From contig CAWCON010000003.1 of the NCBI GenBank assembly GCA_963797185.1, positions 310,001 through 374,000 on the forward strand: a stretch of DNA of 64,000 nt, given 5' to 3'. The position numbers were made by a program, and so were the translations under genes. The number at the start of each line of letters is the position of its first letter. Position 1 is the stretch's first letter. This document shows positions 52,161-60,555 of this stretch, piece by piece. The stretch comes from CAWCON01 sp963797185 (GTDB taxonomy: Bacteria > Patescibacteriota > Saccharimonadia > Saccharimonadales > UBA4665). Below the pieces are notes generated by a model. It searched no databases, had not been told where the DNA came from, and saw only the letters and a list, made by a program, of their open reading frames with translations.

Positions 52161-53866
52161 GAAGTGCCTACGGTTTGCATGGTGTCGACTTCGGACGTAG
52201 AGTCCGAGACCTAGACAGACCGTGGCAGTGGCCAGTAAGACAAGTTCACTGGATGCGTCTGAAGGTTGGCCATACCCCGTATCCGGTGCACCGGGCCATG
52301 CACTTACTCTAGTCGTCGTTGGTGCTGCCAGCACAAAAGCCAAGAAACTAGTAACGAAGGCAGTGTCATTTGTCGACGTCCGGGTGTCACTGTTCGTAAG
52401 GGTATCAAAAGCTACTTGACCAGTGTAGTCACGTCTGACATAGACATTGCCGAGGCTATCAGCGGCCAAACGCTCGCTTGATCACCGGCTAGTGTTCCAG
52501 CCGAGCCGTCTATGTTCGCGATCCAATTGAACTTACCGTTGCTATTATATTGGGACAGAAAGATCGATTGGTTGCCGGATGTGTTTGTCATGCTGTGTGT
52601 ACCGCCAGTGCCGTCAAAGATGACAGTGCCCTCCCATACCCCAGTCAGATAGACGTTATTTTCAGCGTCGGTGGTGACATTGTAGCCTTGGGCCGTATTA
52701 CCATTACCGGATCTGGGGATTTGGTGTAATTGTAGCTGCCGTCGGTATTAATTGACAGAAGGTAGGCGTTCTCACCGAGAGAGCTCTGACTGTCGCTGGC
52801 GTCGGCCATTAAACATGATCGGGCCATTCCATTCGCCAGATTCGTAGACGTGACCAAGCTTATCGGTCGCGATACCAGTGGGCCATATGCCGCCGCCCGA
52901 ACCATCCAGTGCATATTTCGTATAGGCGTAGGCCCCGGTGGAGCTATATTTAGTTATATAGGCTGCGCCGTTAGTGACGTTGACACTGTCAGTTCCCCCA
53001 GGCCCGTCAAAGATCACGGTACCGCCACTCGCCTCCCCAGCGACGTAGACATTCCCGCTCGGGTCAGTTGCTATGGCATTATTATAATCAGTTACGCCAC
53101 TCGCCGAAGAATCTACGATGCGGGTCCACCCGTAGCCACCACTTGGCGTATATTGCGTGACAAAGCCATCAGTATTCGCGGCCGTACGGCTGTCACTGCC
53201 CCCAAAACCATCAAAGATGACTGTGCCTTGCCAAACGCCTGTGATATAGATGTCGCCACTAGCGTCCACGGCCACGCCGTTCGCGTAGGCTTCGTTGCTA
53301 CCACTGACACCAAAAGTTTTGGTCCACCCGTAGCTGCCGTCTGGGTTATATTTGGTCAGAAAAACGTCATTACCGCTACTGGTCGTCGCGCTGTGCGTAC
53401 CGCCGGTCCCATCAAATACCACCGTGCCGCTCCACTCACCCGTGATAAAGATGTCACCATTACTATCCACGGCCACGCCAGTAACATAGGCAACGGCGTT
53501 GGTGGCACTCGTATCAAATGTTTTGGTCCACCCGTAGCTGCCGTTTGGGTTATATTTGGTCAGGAAGACATCATTGTTTCGCGCCGTCCTACTATCGCTG
53601 CCACCAACCCCATCAAACACTTGCGTACCACCCAGTCGCCGGCAACATAAACATCACCGCTCGAATCTGTAGCTATAGCGTTCGTAGAGAGCTATCGTCG
53701 TGCTGTTCAACTGATGAGTGTAGCGGTAGGCGGGAATCGTGGCAGCACTCGCCATCGACTGCAGGCCAAAGAGCGGCAGTAATAATCCGACGAAAAACGC
53801 TATACTCATGGTAGCTCTAGAAAAACGGTTTATGGTTTTTTGTTTCATCCGGATTCTGTTTATCAC
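52149..53866 (-). pseudogene. SBBP-type beta-propeller surface protein split by several frame shifts
   Basis: The N-terminal signal peptide is encoded at 53866-53654 (SIAFFVGLLLPLFGLQSMAS). Propeller repeats of the form 'GVAVDSNGDIFITGEWSGT' plus 'VFDG.GG' run through 53690-52470 but change frame near 53690, 53625, 52808, 52723 and 52467. Joined by hand they give about 570 continuous residues with no in-frame stop. The last piece (52469-52149) ends WPGAPDTGYG, a hydrophobic stretch and RSRHHANRRH, like a sortase-type sorting signal with A-P-D-T-G in place of LPxTG. Breaks this frequent without other damage suggest sequencing error or very recent decay. Confidence 0.75.
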
Positions 53867-53927
53867 ATTTACACTTTAACAACAGCGTAGCATAAGCACT
53901 ACCGAACGTAAAGCTGACCAAAGTCAC

Positions 53928-53962
53928 AAAGTATGTCCACAACACTGAGTCAGGTCTCGAAC
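53928..53962 (+). repeat. Intergenic repeat, copy A
   Basis: AAAGTATGTCCACAACACTG, then AGTCAGGTCTCGAAC. It resembles 55992-56032 over its whole length and 55071-55096 over the first part. Located between the propeller pseudogene and the gene at 54079; this 53867-54078 gap holds no gene. Confidence 0.5.
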
Positions 53963-54078
53963 TAATTTAACGGAAGCATCCTGCTATTGCATTTTATTTG
54001 CTTATGGTTGCAATCAGTCGTAGTAATTACGGTTTATCTCGGATTAAGAGTTGTTCTTTTGATCAAGATTAGTCTAGC

Positions 54079-54975
54079 TTACTTGCCACGAAGCTTCCTC
54101 AGACCAAATATGAGTCCCCATGGCAGTGTAAAGAAGCCAAAAAGTATAAATATAAATGCGGCCGCGACCAACACACTAGAGTGAATACTAAATTTTATTG
54201 AAATAGCCACTAACCCAAAGCCAATTACTAACATTATTATCGGGCTAAATATAAGAAGATATCCCCTCCCCTTGCCGGTGCTATTACTGTTGTCTTGTGC
54301 AGAATAGGCCTGTTGAGTCGGTTGTTGGGCGTTTATCATGCCAGGTTGAGGCGTAACTTGAGTACCAGCTCGTAAACTTTTAATCGCGTTTACCCATGCC
54401 ATGTTCTTTTTATAGTTTCGTAGTGCGTTGACACCACCAGCGCTACTTCGCAGAGCAACAGCTGTAGCATCCAAGTTAGTCCATGATATTTTATAGTATT
54501 TTGAAGTAGTCTCAATGCCCAGAACACCACGTGTGAAAAGTGAGTAAAGGATACGGCTACTAAAGATTCGTGACGTTTTCTTGATTTGATTTATTGGTAC
54601 ATCTTCAATGGTTTCGCCGGTATCTGCGTCATCAATTTTCAAATGCGTATTATATAGCGTCAGGTTGACGGTCTTAGCGCTCACTCCGCCTTGCACTAAG
54701 TTTTGCAAATGACCAGTATCCGACAAGATTATGTTTTCATCGGTATTTGGAGCAAGACTATTTTCTTTCGGCAGACTGTTAGCTTGAGGTATCAAACCTT
54801 CAGAAGTTTGGTCGCTTTTTGGCTGGTAGACGATGGGGGCAACAGCGGGACCTGGCTGGCTACCTTGACTATCTGGTTGTATAACTTTTTTCCCGGTGAT
54901 TGCTCCGGAGTTTAGTTGTGCGTTGACCTCTTGATTGACGTCATTGTCTTGAGGTACTTGGGGATGACTATCCAT
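54079..54975 (-). CDS. Two-helix membrane protein with long cytoplasmic region (298 aa)
   Basis: Family not recognised. The first ~90 residues are Gln/Pro/Asn-rich and look disordered. About 95-170 ('LQNLVQGGVSAKTVNLTLYN', 'IEDVPINQIKKTSRIFSS', 'SKYYKISWTN') look like a PH-like small beta domain. Two membrane helices close together at about 238-285 and a basic end follow. The plan suits a membrane-linked adaptor facing the cytoplasm. Confidence 0.6.
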   Translation of the reverse strand: MDSHPQVPQDNDVNQEVNAQLNSGAITGKKVIQPDSQGSQPGPAVAPIVYQPKSDQTSEGLIPQANSLPKENSLAPNTDENIILSDTGHLQNLVQGGVSAKTVNLTLYNTHLKIDDADTGETIEDVPINQIKKTSRIFSSRILYSLFTRGVLGIETTSKYYKISWTNLDATAVALRSSAGGVNALRNYKKNMAWVNAIKSLRAGTQVTPQPGMINAQQPTQQAYSAQDNSNSTGKGRGYLLIFSPIIMLVIGFGLVAISIKFSIHSSVLVAAAFIFILFGFFTLPWGLIFGLRKLRGK

Positions 54976-55070
54976 TTGTTTTGGTTATTGTTTTACGAAT
55001 TCATATTTAGGATAGCACGAGTGTTTTAATATTAACAGTGAGCCTTAAGATAAACTGATAGTGTCTAATT

Positions 55071-55096
55071 CGAAGTATGTTCGCGAGACAGGAGCC
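55071..55096 (+). repeat. Intergenic repeat, copy C (partial)
   Basis: CGAAGTATGTTCGCGAGACA then GGAGCC. It shares the CGAAGTATGT start with the copy at 55992-56032. Confidence 0.4.
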
Positions 55097-55142
55097 ATTA
55101 GGAGAGACTTTGTAGGAGTTGTTTGTTTGATATGATAAAAAG

Positions 55143-55546
55143 ATGAAAATACTGTTTGTATGTAAAGGAAATGTAGCCCGAAGTCAGATGGCGGAAGCTA
55201 TTTACAATAAGCTTACCGATTCTCGTGATGCAGAGTCAGCGGGTACGCATGTCGAAAACCCAGGAGAAACACTTAGTGAACGAAATAGCCGCATTGGTAA
55301 ATCCTATGTTTTTGACGTAATGAATGATACTGGCCTTTCCCCAAACAACAAACACAACTAACGAAGGACATGTTAGACAAGTATGATCTTGTAGTTAGTA
55401 TGGCAGGAAAAAGATATACACCGGCCTGGTTGGCTAGGTCCCCCAAGTATGTGTATTGGAAGATAGCTGATCCAAAGGGACGTGGCTATGAAGTAACTAA
55501 TAGAACTAGAAAGCTAATCGAAACAAAAATCCGTGAGATTATTTAG
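55143..55546 (+). pseudogene. Low-molecular-weight phosphotyrosine phosphatase / ArsC-like, frameshifted
   Basis: The N-terminus MKILFVCKGNVARSQMAEA holds the CX5R phosphatase loop. After 'NDTGLSP' the reading frame ends early; in the neighbouring frame the protein goes on as 'KQQTQLTKDMLDKYDLVVSM', then 'KIADPKGRGYEV' with the Asp-Pro catalytic loop, and ends at 55546. One missing C in the run at 55339-55342 (TTTCCCCAAA) would restore a ~134-residue enzyme. TATGAT (55131-55136) ends 6 bases before the ATG. Confidence 0.82.
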
Positions 55547-55625
55547 CGAATAATTTAAAAATACATTCACGATTGTGAGCCAAGAAACACTTTAATCTTA
55601 GTGCTTTTTTGTTTATCATTGACCA

Positions 55626-55991
55626 ATGCAAGAAATTGGTATCGAGTCTGACATGTTAGAAGAAATACTTACCGGCAAGAAAACTATTGAAGGTAGACTC
55701 GGTACGTCCAAATTTATCAAAATGCGAGTTGGAGACAAGATCTCTTTGAGAGAAGACTTTTGGAAAAATGGAAAGATTGTTAAATCAATACCAAATCGCG
55801 CAGTCGTTAGCATTACCCAACTGCTATACTTTGAGACCCTAGAAGAAATGTTCAGTTTAGTTAATTTTAGAGAAGTAATTCCGGCGGCCACCAACGTTAA
55901 CGGAGCAATTAATAAATATCGTACGTACTATTCCAGTAGTGATGAAAATGAGCATGGTGTTCTAGCGATCTATTTTAAGCTTTCTTCATAG
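55626..55991 (+). CDS. ASCH-domain protein (121 aa)
   Basis: 'EILTGKKTIEGRLGTSKFIK' followed by 'MRVGDKISL', and 'FETLEEMFSLVNFREVIP' fit the ASCH domain, a PUA-like beta barrel thought to bind RNA or modified nucleotides. Glu and Lys residues of the GKKTIEGR segment are those usually conserved. Stand-alone ASCH proteins have no single known role; some hydrolyse N4-acetylcytidine. TATCAT (55614-55619) ends 6 bases before the ATG: leaderless. Confidence 0.82.
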   Translation: MQEIGIESDMLEEILTGKKTIEGRLGTSKFIKMRVGDKISLREDFWKNGKIVKSIPNRAVVSITQLLYFETLEEMFSLVNFREVIPAATNVNGAINKYRTYYSSSDENEHGVLAIYFKLSS

Positions 55992-56032
55992 TTTCGAAGT
56001 ATGTCCACAATACTGAGGACAGCCTCTCAAAC
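55992..56032 (+). repeat. Intergenic repeat, copy B
   Basis: TTTCGAAGTATGTCCACAAT, then ACTGAGGACAGCCTCTCAAAC. It begins directly after the ASCH gene stop codon. It matches copy A (53928-53962) in about three quarters of positions. Confidence 0.5.
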
Positions 56033-56060
56033 TTTCATTAAGTTTGATCATTGTTTTTAG

Positions 56061-56420
56061 CTAATTCGATGAGTTATTGTATGGTCTTGTAGCTGATATA
56101 GGATGTTCAATGATATCAAGAGCATGCTCGGCGGCATGGATTACGGATAATGGAGGCTCGCTTTCGTTTATAGTCGTCTCAGAATATATACGGAGAGCAT
56201 CAATTACTAATTGTGCTTCTGGGTCAATGACTTTCAAAGTTGGTAAGCCCTCAGTGAGTGAATTCTGCGTTACGAAACGAAGATACTGTCTACCTAATCT
56301 TTTGATTCGTATACGATCCAAGCCTCTCGAGAATGGATATGAACGTCTTTTGGCTTCAAGTGCATGGAATAATGTTTCGTAATCTGTTACTGTCTGAAAT
56401 TCCAGCTCGAACGGATTCAT
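56061..56420 (-). CDS. Hypothetical protein (119 aa)
   Basis: No family recognised. It is soluble and mostly helical, with 'ALEAKRRSYPFSRGLDRIRI', 'KRLGRQYLRFVTQNSLTEGL' and 'SVIHAAEHALDIIEHPI'. It has normal composition and no membrane segment. No clear promoter or Shine-Dalgarno; the start is taken at the first ATG (56420). Confidence 0.5.
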   Translation of the reverse strand: MNPFELEFQTVTDYETLFHALEAKRRSYPFSRGLDRIRIKRLGRQYLRFVTQNSLTEGLPTLKVIDPEAQLVIDALRIYSETTINESEPPLSVIHAAEHALDIIEHPISATRPYNNSSN

Positions 56421-56491
56421 TTACGTAGTGTACATTGACGTTTCTTGATCTACAAATCTATGAACCTGCCACGAATGCCAACCATAAGTCC

Positions 56492-56521
56492 TTGAGACAA
56501 ATGTTGTTTATTTGATATATT
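56492..56521 (+). promoter_or_regulatory. Promoter of the YdeI/OmdA-like gene
   Basis: TTGAGA (56492-56497), an 18-base spacer and TATATT (56516-56521), ending 6 bases before the ATG at 56528. Confidence 0.55.
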
Positions 56522-56527
56522 TAGAGT

Positions 56528-56779
56528 ATGCCTACAAAACAAATTGCCAATGGAGTAGTACATGACGTACCGACGGATCTACGTAAAGCTCTCCTCGCTG
56601 ATGAATCCGCCCTAGAGCGATGGGATGATCTCACGCCACTGGCGCGCAATGAATGGATTTGCTGGGTTATCTCTACCAAAAAACAAGAGACAAGAGACAA
56701 TCATATTGAGCGGACGATTACTGAATTAATGCAAGGCGTACGTCGTCCTTGTTGCTGGTTGGGCTGCAATCATCGTTAA
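56528..56779 (+). CDS. YdeI/OmpD-associated family protein (83 aa)
   Basis: 'VPTDLRKALLADESALERWD', 'LTPLARNEWICWVISTKKQE' and 'TRDNHIERTITELMQGVRRP' match the C-terminal YdeI/OmdA domain, often annotated as bacteriocin-protection. It ends with a small Cys/His cluster (RPCCWLGCNHR) that could bind metal. Leaderless by its promoter spacing. Function in this lineage is unknown. Confidence 0.82.
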   Translation: MPTKQIANGVVHDVPTDLRKALLADESALERWDDLTPLARNEWICWVISTKKQETRDNHIERTITELMQGVRRPCCWLGCNHR

Positions 56780-56835
56780 GAAGACTACCAATAGAATCTG
56801 CGCCACTGTTAGGGTGTAAACTAACTATACTAAAC

Positions 56836-56864
56836 TTTACGTAAGCATAGTTTTATGGTAAAAT
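56836..56864 (+). promoter_or_regulatory. Extended -10 promoter of the 57021 gene
   Basis: TTTACG (56836-56841), a 17-base spacer ending TGG, and TAAAAT (56859-56864): -35, correct spacing and a TGn extension. Transcription should start near 56872. Confidence 0.72.
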
Positions 56865-56871
56865 ATACGCG

Positions 56872-57020
56872 TCTTTGTTGAGGCTTCTTTAGCCTCCAAA
56901 GTACTTTGACAAGCAGATAATATTCGAGGCAGGCAGTTTGTATATAAGTAAAATTACATCTAAACTGTCTGCCTTGCATAAGGAAGATAACATACCCAAC
57001 CCAAGAGAAAGGCCACGTTA
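56872..57020 (+). other. Long structured 5' leader
   Basis: About 150 bases between promoter and start codon, unusual in a window of mostly leaderless genes. Two hairpins: GAGGCT-TCTTT-AGCCTC (56880-56896) and AGGCAGGCAGTTT (56927-56939) with AAACTGTCTGCCT (56962-56974), 13 pairs with one G-U and a 22-base loop. No T-run follows, so it is not a simple terminator; a regulatory or stabilising leader is possible. Confidence 0.55.
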
Positions 57021-57422
57021 ATGGCAGAAGTGTTTCTCGACTACAAGAGTACTCCCAGCGATGGTGGTATCGAATACTATGTCAGGGTCACAGACCTTTA
57101 TACCAAAACTGGAACTCGCTTTGAAGGTAACGAACTTCAGGGTATCTCTGAAAACTTCAAAAAGACGCACCCCAATGGTCGCGTCGAGAGCCGAGATGGG
57201 CTAACACTAGAGGTCTACTTCGGCGAATACGTCGAGGAACCCTGGAATGATATCCGGCAATTGCTAGAGTACTTCACGATACCACAGGACCTACAGTGTC
57301 ACTACGCCAACGGCGATGAATTCATTCACGAAACAGACGGCAACGTCTGGCAATGGTATAGCAGAGCATCAAATCTTCAGTACGCAGCACCAGACGGCAT
57401 GATAGCCATGCATCGCGAGTAA
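57021..57422 (+). CDS. Hypothetical protein with structured leader (133 aa)
   Basis: Family not recognised. Soluble and acidic, with 'MAEVFLDYKSTPSDGGIEYY', 'NGRVESRDGLTLEVYFGEYV' and a C-terminal aromatic-rich segment (NVWQWYSRASNLQYAAPDG). AAAGG lies 8 bases before the ATG. A strong promoter, a 150-base structured leader and a strong terminator enclose it as a single-gene unit, which suggests high or tightly controlled expression. Confidence 0.65.
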   Translation: MAEVFLDYKSTPSDGGIEYYVRVTDLYTKTGTRFEGNELQGISENFKKTHPNGRVESRDGLTLEVYFGEYVEEPWNDIRQLLEYFTIPQDLQCHYANGDEFIHETDGNVWQWYSRASNLQYAAPDGMIAMHRE

Positions 57423-57465
57423 CGCGAATCGTCCATAGTCTTTCTCCGTTGTAGTACGGATAAAA

Positions 57466-57522
57466 ACGCAGTTGATGAGCGTGGTGCGCTTGTATAGGCA
57501 CCACGCCTTCTGCGTGTTTTTT
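57466..57522 (+). terminator. Strong two-part terminator hairpin
   Basis: The inner stem GCGTGGTGC (57479-57487) with GCACCACGC (57498-57506) is enclosed by ACGCAG (57466-57471) with CTGCGT (57510-57515), followed by a T-run to 57522. It ends the 57021 unit. The remaining bases to 57693 hold only the purA promoter region. Confidence 0.85.
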
Positions 57523-57693
57523 CTTCCTCTTCTTCTATCTGCTTGTCATCTTTTCTTTTTCATGAATTCGCGTTTGCTTGAACAAACTCAAAAAATGAGA
57601 ATGAAGTTTTAATTAATTTTTTTCCAAGCCATAGCCGACGGTTTGTATGGGTGGTTGCGTATTTATAAGAAATCTTCTATCCTAAGCAAATAT

Positions 57694-59010
57694 ATGGAAG
57701 GTGAAGTTTACGTCATCGTTGGAAGCCAACGCGGTGACGAAGGAAAAGGCAGTATGACTGAGCGCCGGGCGTCGCAGTATGATTATATTGCACGATATGG
57801 TGGAGGACCTAATGCTGGCCATACTACCATTACCCCAGACGGCAAAATACTGAAACTGCATACCATACCTTCTGGAATTTCACATCCTGACAAGAAATGT
57901 GTTATCGGAGATGGTGTTTTTGTCGATGCAACGAAGTTGTGGGGTGAGATTGAATATCTCCGTAGTGAAGGAGTAGCCATATCACCTGATAATCTTCTCA
58001 TTAGCTCGAGCGCACACCTTATCTTTCCGCATTACATACTTGAAGATATCAAACAAGAGTCAGGCAAGGATCGTCAAGGAAGTACGAAGTCAGGTATTCG
58101 TCAAGTCGATGGAGCTTTTGGTATGCGGCAAGGATTAAGAGCCGAGGTTATCCAGAATGATCCTGATAGCCTATATGATGAAGTTTATGAAGGGTTAATA
58201 AAGAACGGTACCCTTGGTGCAAAAATAAGAGAGCGTTTACGGATTCGTAATCGACACGAGGAAGCCATTGCTCAGCAATATGTTGAAAATGCTAAGTGGC
58301 TTGGTGAATTTGTCACCGATACCATGTTTCATCTCAATAACGCCCTGGCAGATGGCAAGAACATTCTGGCGGAAGGAGCTCAGGCTTTCCAACTTGATAA
58401 GTACCAGGGCGGCTGGCCTTTTACTACCTCAGCCATAACCACCTCAGGTGGTGTTTCGCCCGGTCTTGGTGTGCCACCACAAAGTATCAAGGGCGTACTT
58501 GCCGTTGCTAAAGCAATCCCTTCGCATGTTGGTGATGGGCATTTTGTGACTGAGATTAAAGATCCTGAGTTGTTACGTCGTATCCATGGCGACATGAATG
58601 CGCCAGATGCCGAACGCGGGACCACTACCAATAGGGTCAGGCGCCTCGGTCACCTCGATCTCCCGCTGATTAGACGAGCTAACATGGCGAATGGTACTAC
58701 TGAGATGGCGTTGACTAAGCTCGATTGGTTGTCACGCTACGAGGAAGACATACCCGTTTGCGTCAGTTACGAGCGTAAAGGAAAATCTTTGCTAGTGGGT
58801 ACCAATGCCAACTACAAGCTTGAACAGTCGACGCCGGTATATGAATACTTGCCTGTCTGGGAAAGTGATCCTAACATTCAAAATACTAGGAAATTTAATG
58901 ATTTGCCTAAGCGTGCGCGTGACTATGTTAACTTCCTTGAGGATAATATAGAGGTGCCGATTACTATGATTGGAGTTGGACCGCGTCACGACCAAATCAT
59001 CGAGCGCTAG
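57694..59010 (+). CDS. purA: Adenylosuccinate synthetase
   Basis: First step from IMP to AMP. The P-loop GDEGKGS, then 'YGGGPNAGHTTITPDGK' with the catalytic His in NAGH, 'LHTIPSGI' and 'GTTTNRVRRLGHLDL' are conserved. The Lys that usually follows GDEGKG is Ser. 438 residues, normal length. ATG 57694 (MEGEVYVIVGSQRGDEG) is chosen because the upstream extension is not family-like and TATCCT (57678-57683) ends 10 bases before it. Stop codons of purA and guaB overlap tail-to-tail, so the two IMP branch enzymes are encoded next to each other. Confidence 0.93.
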   Translation: MEGEVYVIVGSQRGDEGKGSMTERRASQYDYIARYGGGPNAGHTTITPDGKILKLHTIPSGISHPDKKCVIGDGVFVDATKLWGEIEYLRSEGVAISPDNLLISSSAHLIFPHYILEDIKQESGKDRQGSTKSGIRQVDGAFGMRQGLRAEVIQNDPDSLYDEVYEGLIKNGTLGAKIRERLRIRNRHEEAIAQQYVENAKWLGEFVTDTMFHLNNALADGKNILAEGAQAFQLDKYQGGWPFTTSAITTSGGVSPGLGVPPQSIKGVLAVAKAIPSHVGDGHFVTEIKDPELLRRIHGDMNAPDAERGTTTNRVRRLGHLDLPLIRRANMANGTTEMALTKLDWLSRYEEDIPVCVSYERKGKSLLVGTNANYKLEQSTPVYEYLPVWESDPNIQNTRKFNDLPKRARDYVNFLEDNIEVPITMIGVGPRHDQIIER

Positions 59011-60485
59011 CTTTTCGTATTACCACCGCGCATAAACTGCCCTTTTGCCTGTAACTCCGAAATAGTGCTCATACCCTGAGCGGCCATGGAAATCTTTACT
59101 CCCATAACGTGCTCTTCAATAACATCACTGACATGGCCTTTGAGAGGAACTTTTTTCTCGAAGCCTTCTATAAATAGTAGTCTTCTTTGCGGGCCGTAAT
59201 GACCGTAGCGCGCCCGAGCGGCTGCAAAATCACGCTGAGCTCGTTCTGAACCCATACCCCAATATCTTCGAAACGAAGCTCCTCCTCTTTCTTCATCTCG
59301 TTCGATTGGTACTGGTGTCTCGTCAGTGCCTGCTACTAGGTTGCCTACTTTAACGGCTGTTGCGCCGCAGGCAAAGGCTTTCATGGTATCAGCCGAATCT
59401 CTAATGCCACCATCGGCAATAATAGGCATATCGGGCCTAATTGAGCGAGCACCCTTGGATACTTCATATATAGCACTCGCTTGGGGCGTACCAAAACCAA
59501 GTCGGTCAGAAGATAGACAAATTTGACCAGGTCCTTGTCCTGTCTGCATGCCGTCTGGTTCACAGCGTGCTATCAGTTTAGCGGCTTGTTCAGTCGAGAT
59601 ATTACCGGCAACGATATCAACTCCTTCAACTTCTTCTTTTAGGGCTTTGAGAGTGGCAACGGCGTATTTATGCTCACCGTGCGAGGTATCAATGCCAATA
59701 ATTTTGACATATTTTTTAAGCAGCTGAGCACGATATACCGCCTCTTCTGGGATGGTTGGTACACTCGCAAAAGTAATCAATCGTCCATCAGCGTCCAAGC
59801 TAAACTCGTCAGGATTACTATTTACAAAACGCTTAATATCTTTAATTAAACAAAGACCGCCGAGTTGGCGTTGCGGGCCAAGCAGCACCAATCTTCCGAT
59901 TTTCTTAGCCTTCATTGCCTCATAGACTTGGTTCGGAGTCATCCCGGCTTGATCGGTATTAAACTCTCCAAACGAATGCATAACATCCTTCACAGGAGTA
60001 TCAAGGGCGTCACCAAATATCGTAAAGATAGTTTCATCCATGAGCCCGACACACTGACCATTATTATTAATAACCGGCAGCGTTCGGAATGGTTTCCTGC
60101 GTTTATCAAGTTCGGTCAATACCTCGCGCATGGTTTGGTTTTCTTGGGCAGTGATTGGATTCTCGATGATACCCGACAGATGGTGGTATACATTCTCAGC
60201 TAACGTCTTTTGCTCGTCAGGAGTATTAGCATGATGGATAAAGGCGGCACCACCAACTTTGGCCATGGCAATAGCCATGACATCTTCACTGATACAGTTC
60301 ATGGCAGCAGTAATGACTGGATTTCGTAACCAAACGTTGGTGGAGATTTGCCCACGGATATCGACGTCCTGCCAATCAACCTCACTGAGTTGCTCGGTGC
60401 GAAGTTGGATTTGTGAATAACCAACGTATTCGTGGTTAGGGCTCCCATGGATATCTTCAAAGAATTCGACTCTTCCAGCGGCCAT
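59007..60485 (-). CDS. guaB: IMP dehydrogenase
   Basis: Oxidises IMP to XMP, feeding GuaA. 492 residues with the (beta/alpha)8 barrel and two CBS domains in the middle ('ITAQENQTMREVLTELD', 'KDVMHSFGEFNTDQAGM'). Substrate loops 'IIGIDTSHGEHKYAV', 'DIVAGNISTEQAAK' and 'PIIADGGIRDSADTMKAF' are clear. The catalytic-Cys loop is unusual: GPGQICLSSDR with Cys323, where the family has GPGSICTTR. ATG 60485 follows AAGGAGG, the best Shine-Dalgarno in the window; the upstream start at 60524 is less likely. Confidence 0.92.
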   Translation of the reverse strand: MAAGRVEFFEDIHGSPNHEYVGYSQIQLRTEQLSEVDWQDVDIRGQISTNVWLRNPVITAAMNCISEDVMAIAMAKVGGAAFIHHANTPDEQKTLAENVYHHLSGIIENPITAQENQTMREVLTELDKRRKPFRTLPVINNNGQCVGLMDETIFTIFGDALDTPVKDVMHSFGEFNTDQAGMTPNQVYEAMKAKKIGRLVLLGPQRQLGGLCLIKDIKRFVNSNPDEFSLDADGRLITFASVPTIPEEAVYRAQLLKKYVKIIGIDTSHGEHKYAVATLKALKEEVEGVDIVAGNISTEQAAKLIARCEPDGMQTGQGPGQICLSSDRLGFGTPQASAIYEVSKGARSIRPDMPIIADGGIRDSADTMKAFACGATAVKVGNLVAGTDETPVPIERDEERGGASFRRYWGMGSERAQRDFAAARARYGHYGPQRRLLFIEGFEKKVPLKGHVSDVIEEHVMGVKISMAAQGMSTISELQAKGQFMRGGNTKS

Positions 60486-60555
60486 GGTACCCTCCTTAGT
60501 TAGTTGAAATTGTACCACACCCAATTGCGCTATAGTACTACGTTTATGCGCAGAT

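Noticed and set aside
47637..55342. Programmed frameshifting as the explanation for the split genes
   Set aside because: The sites share no slippery heptamer or downstream structure, and five shifts in one propeller gene are not compatible with a programmed event.
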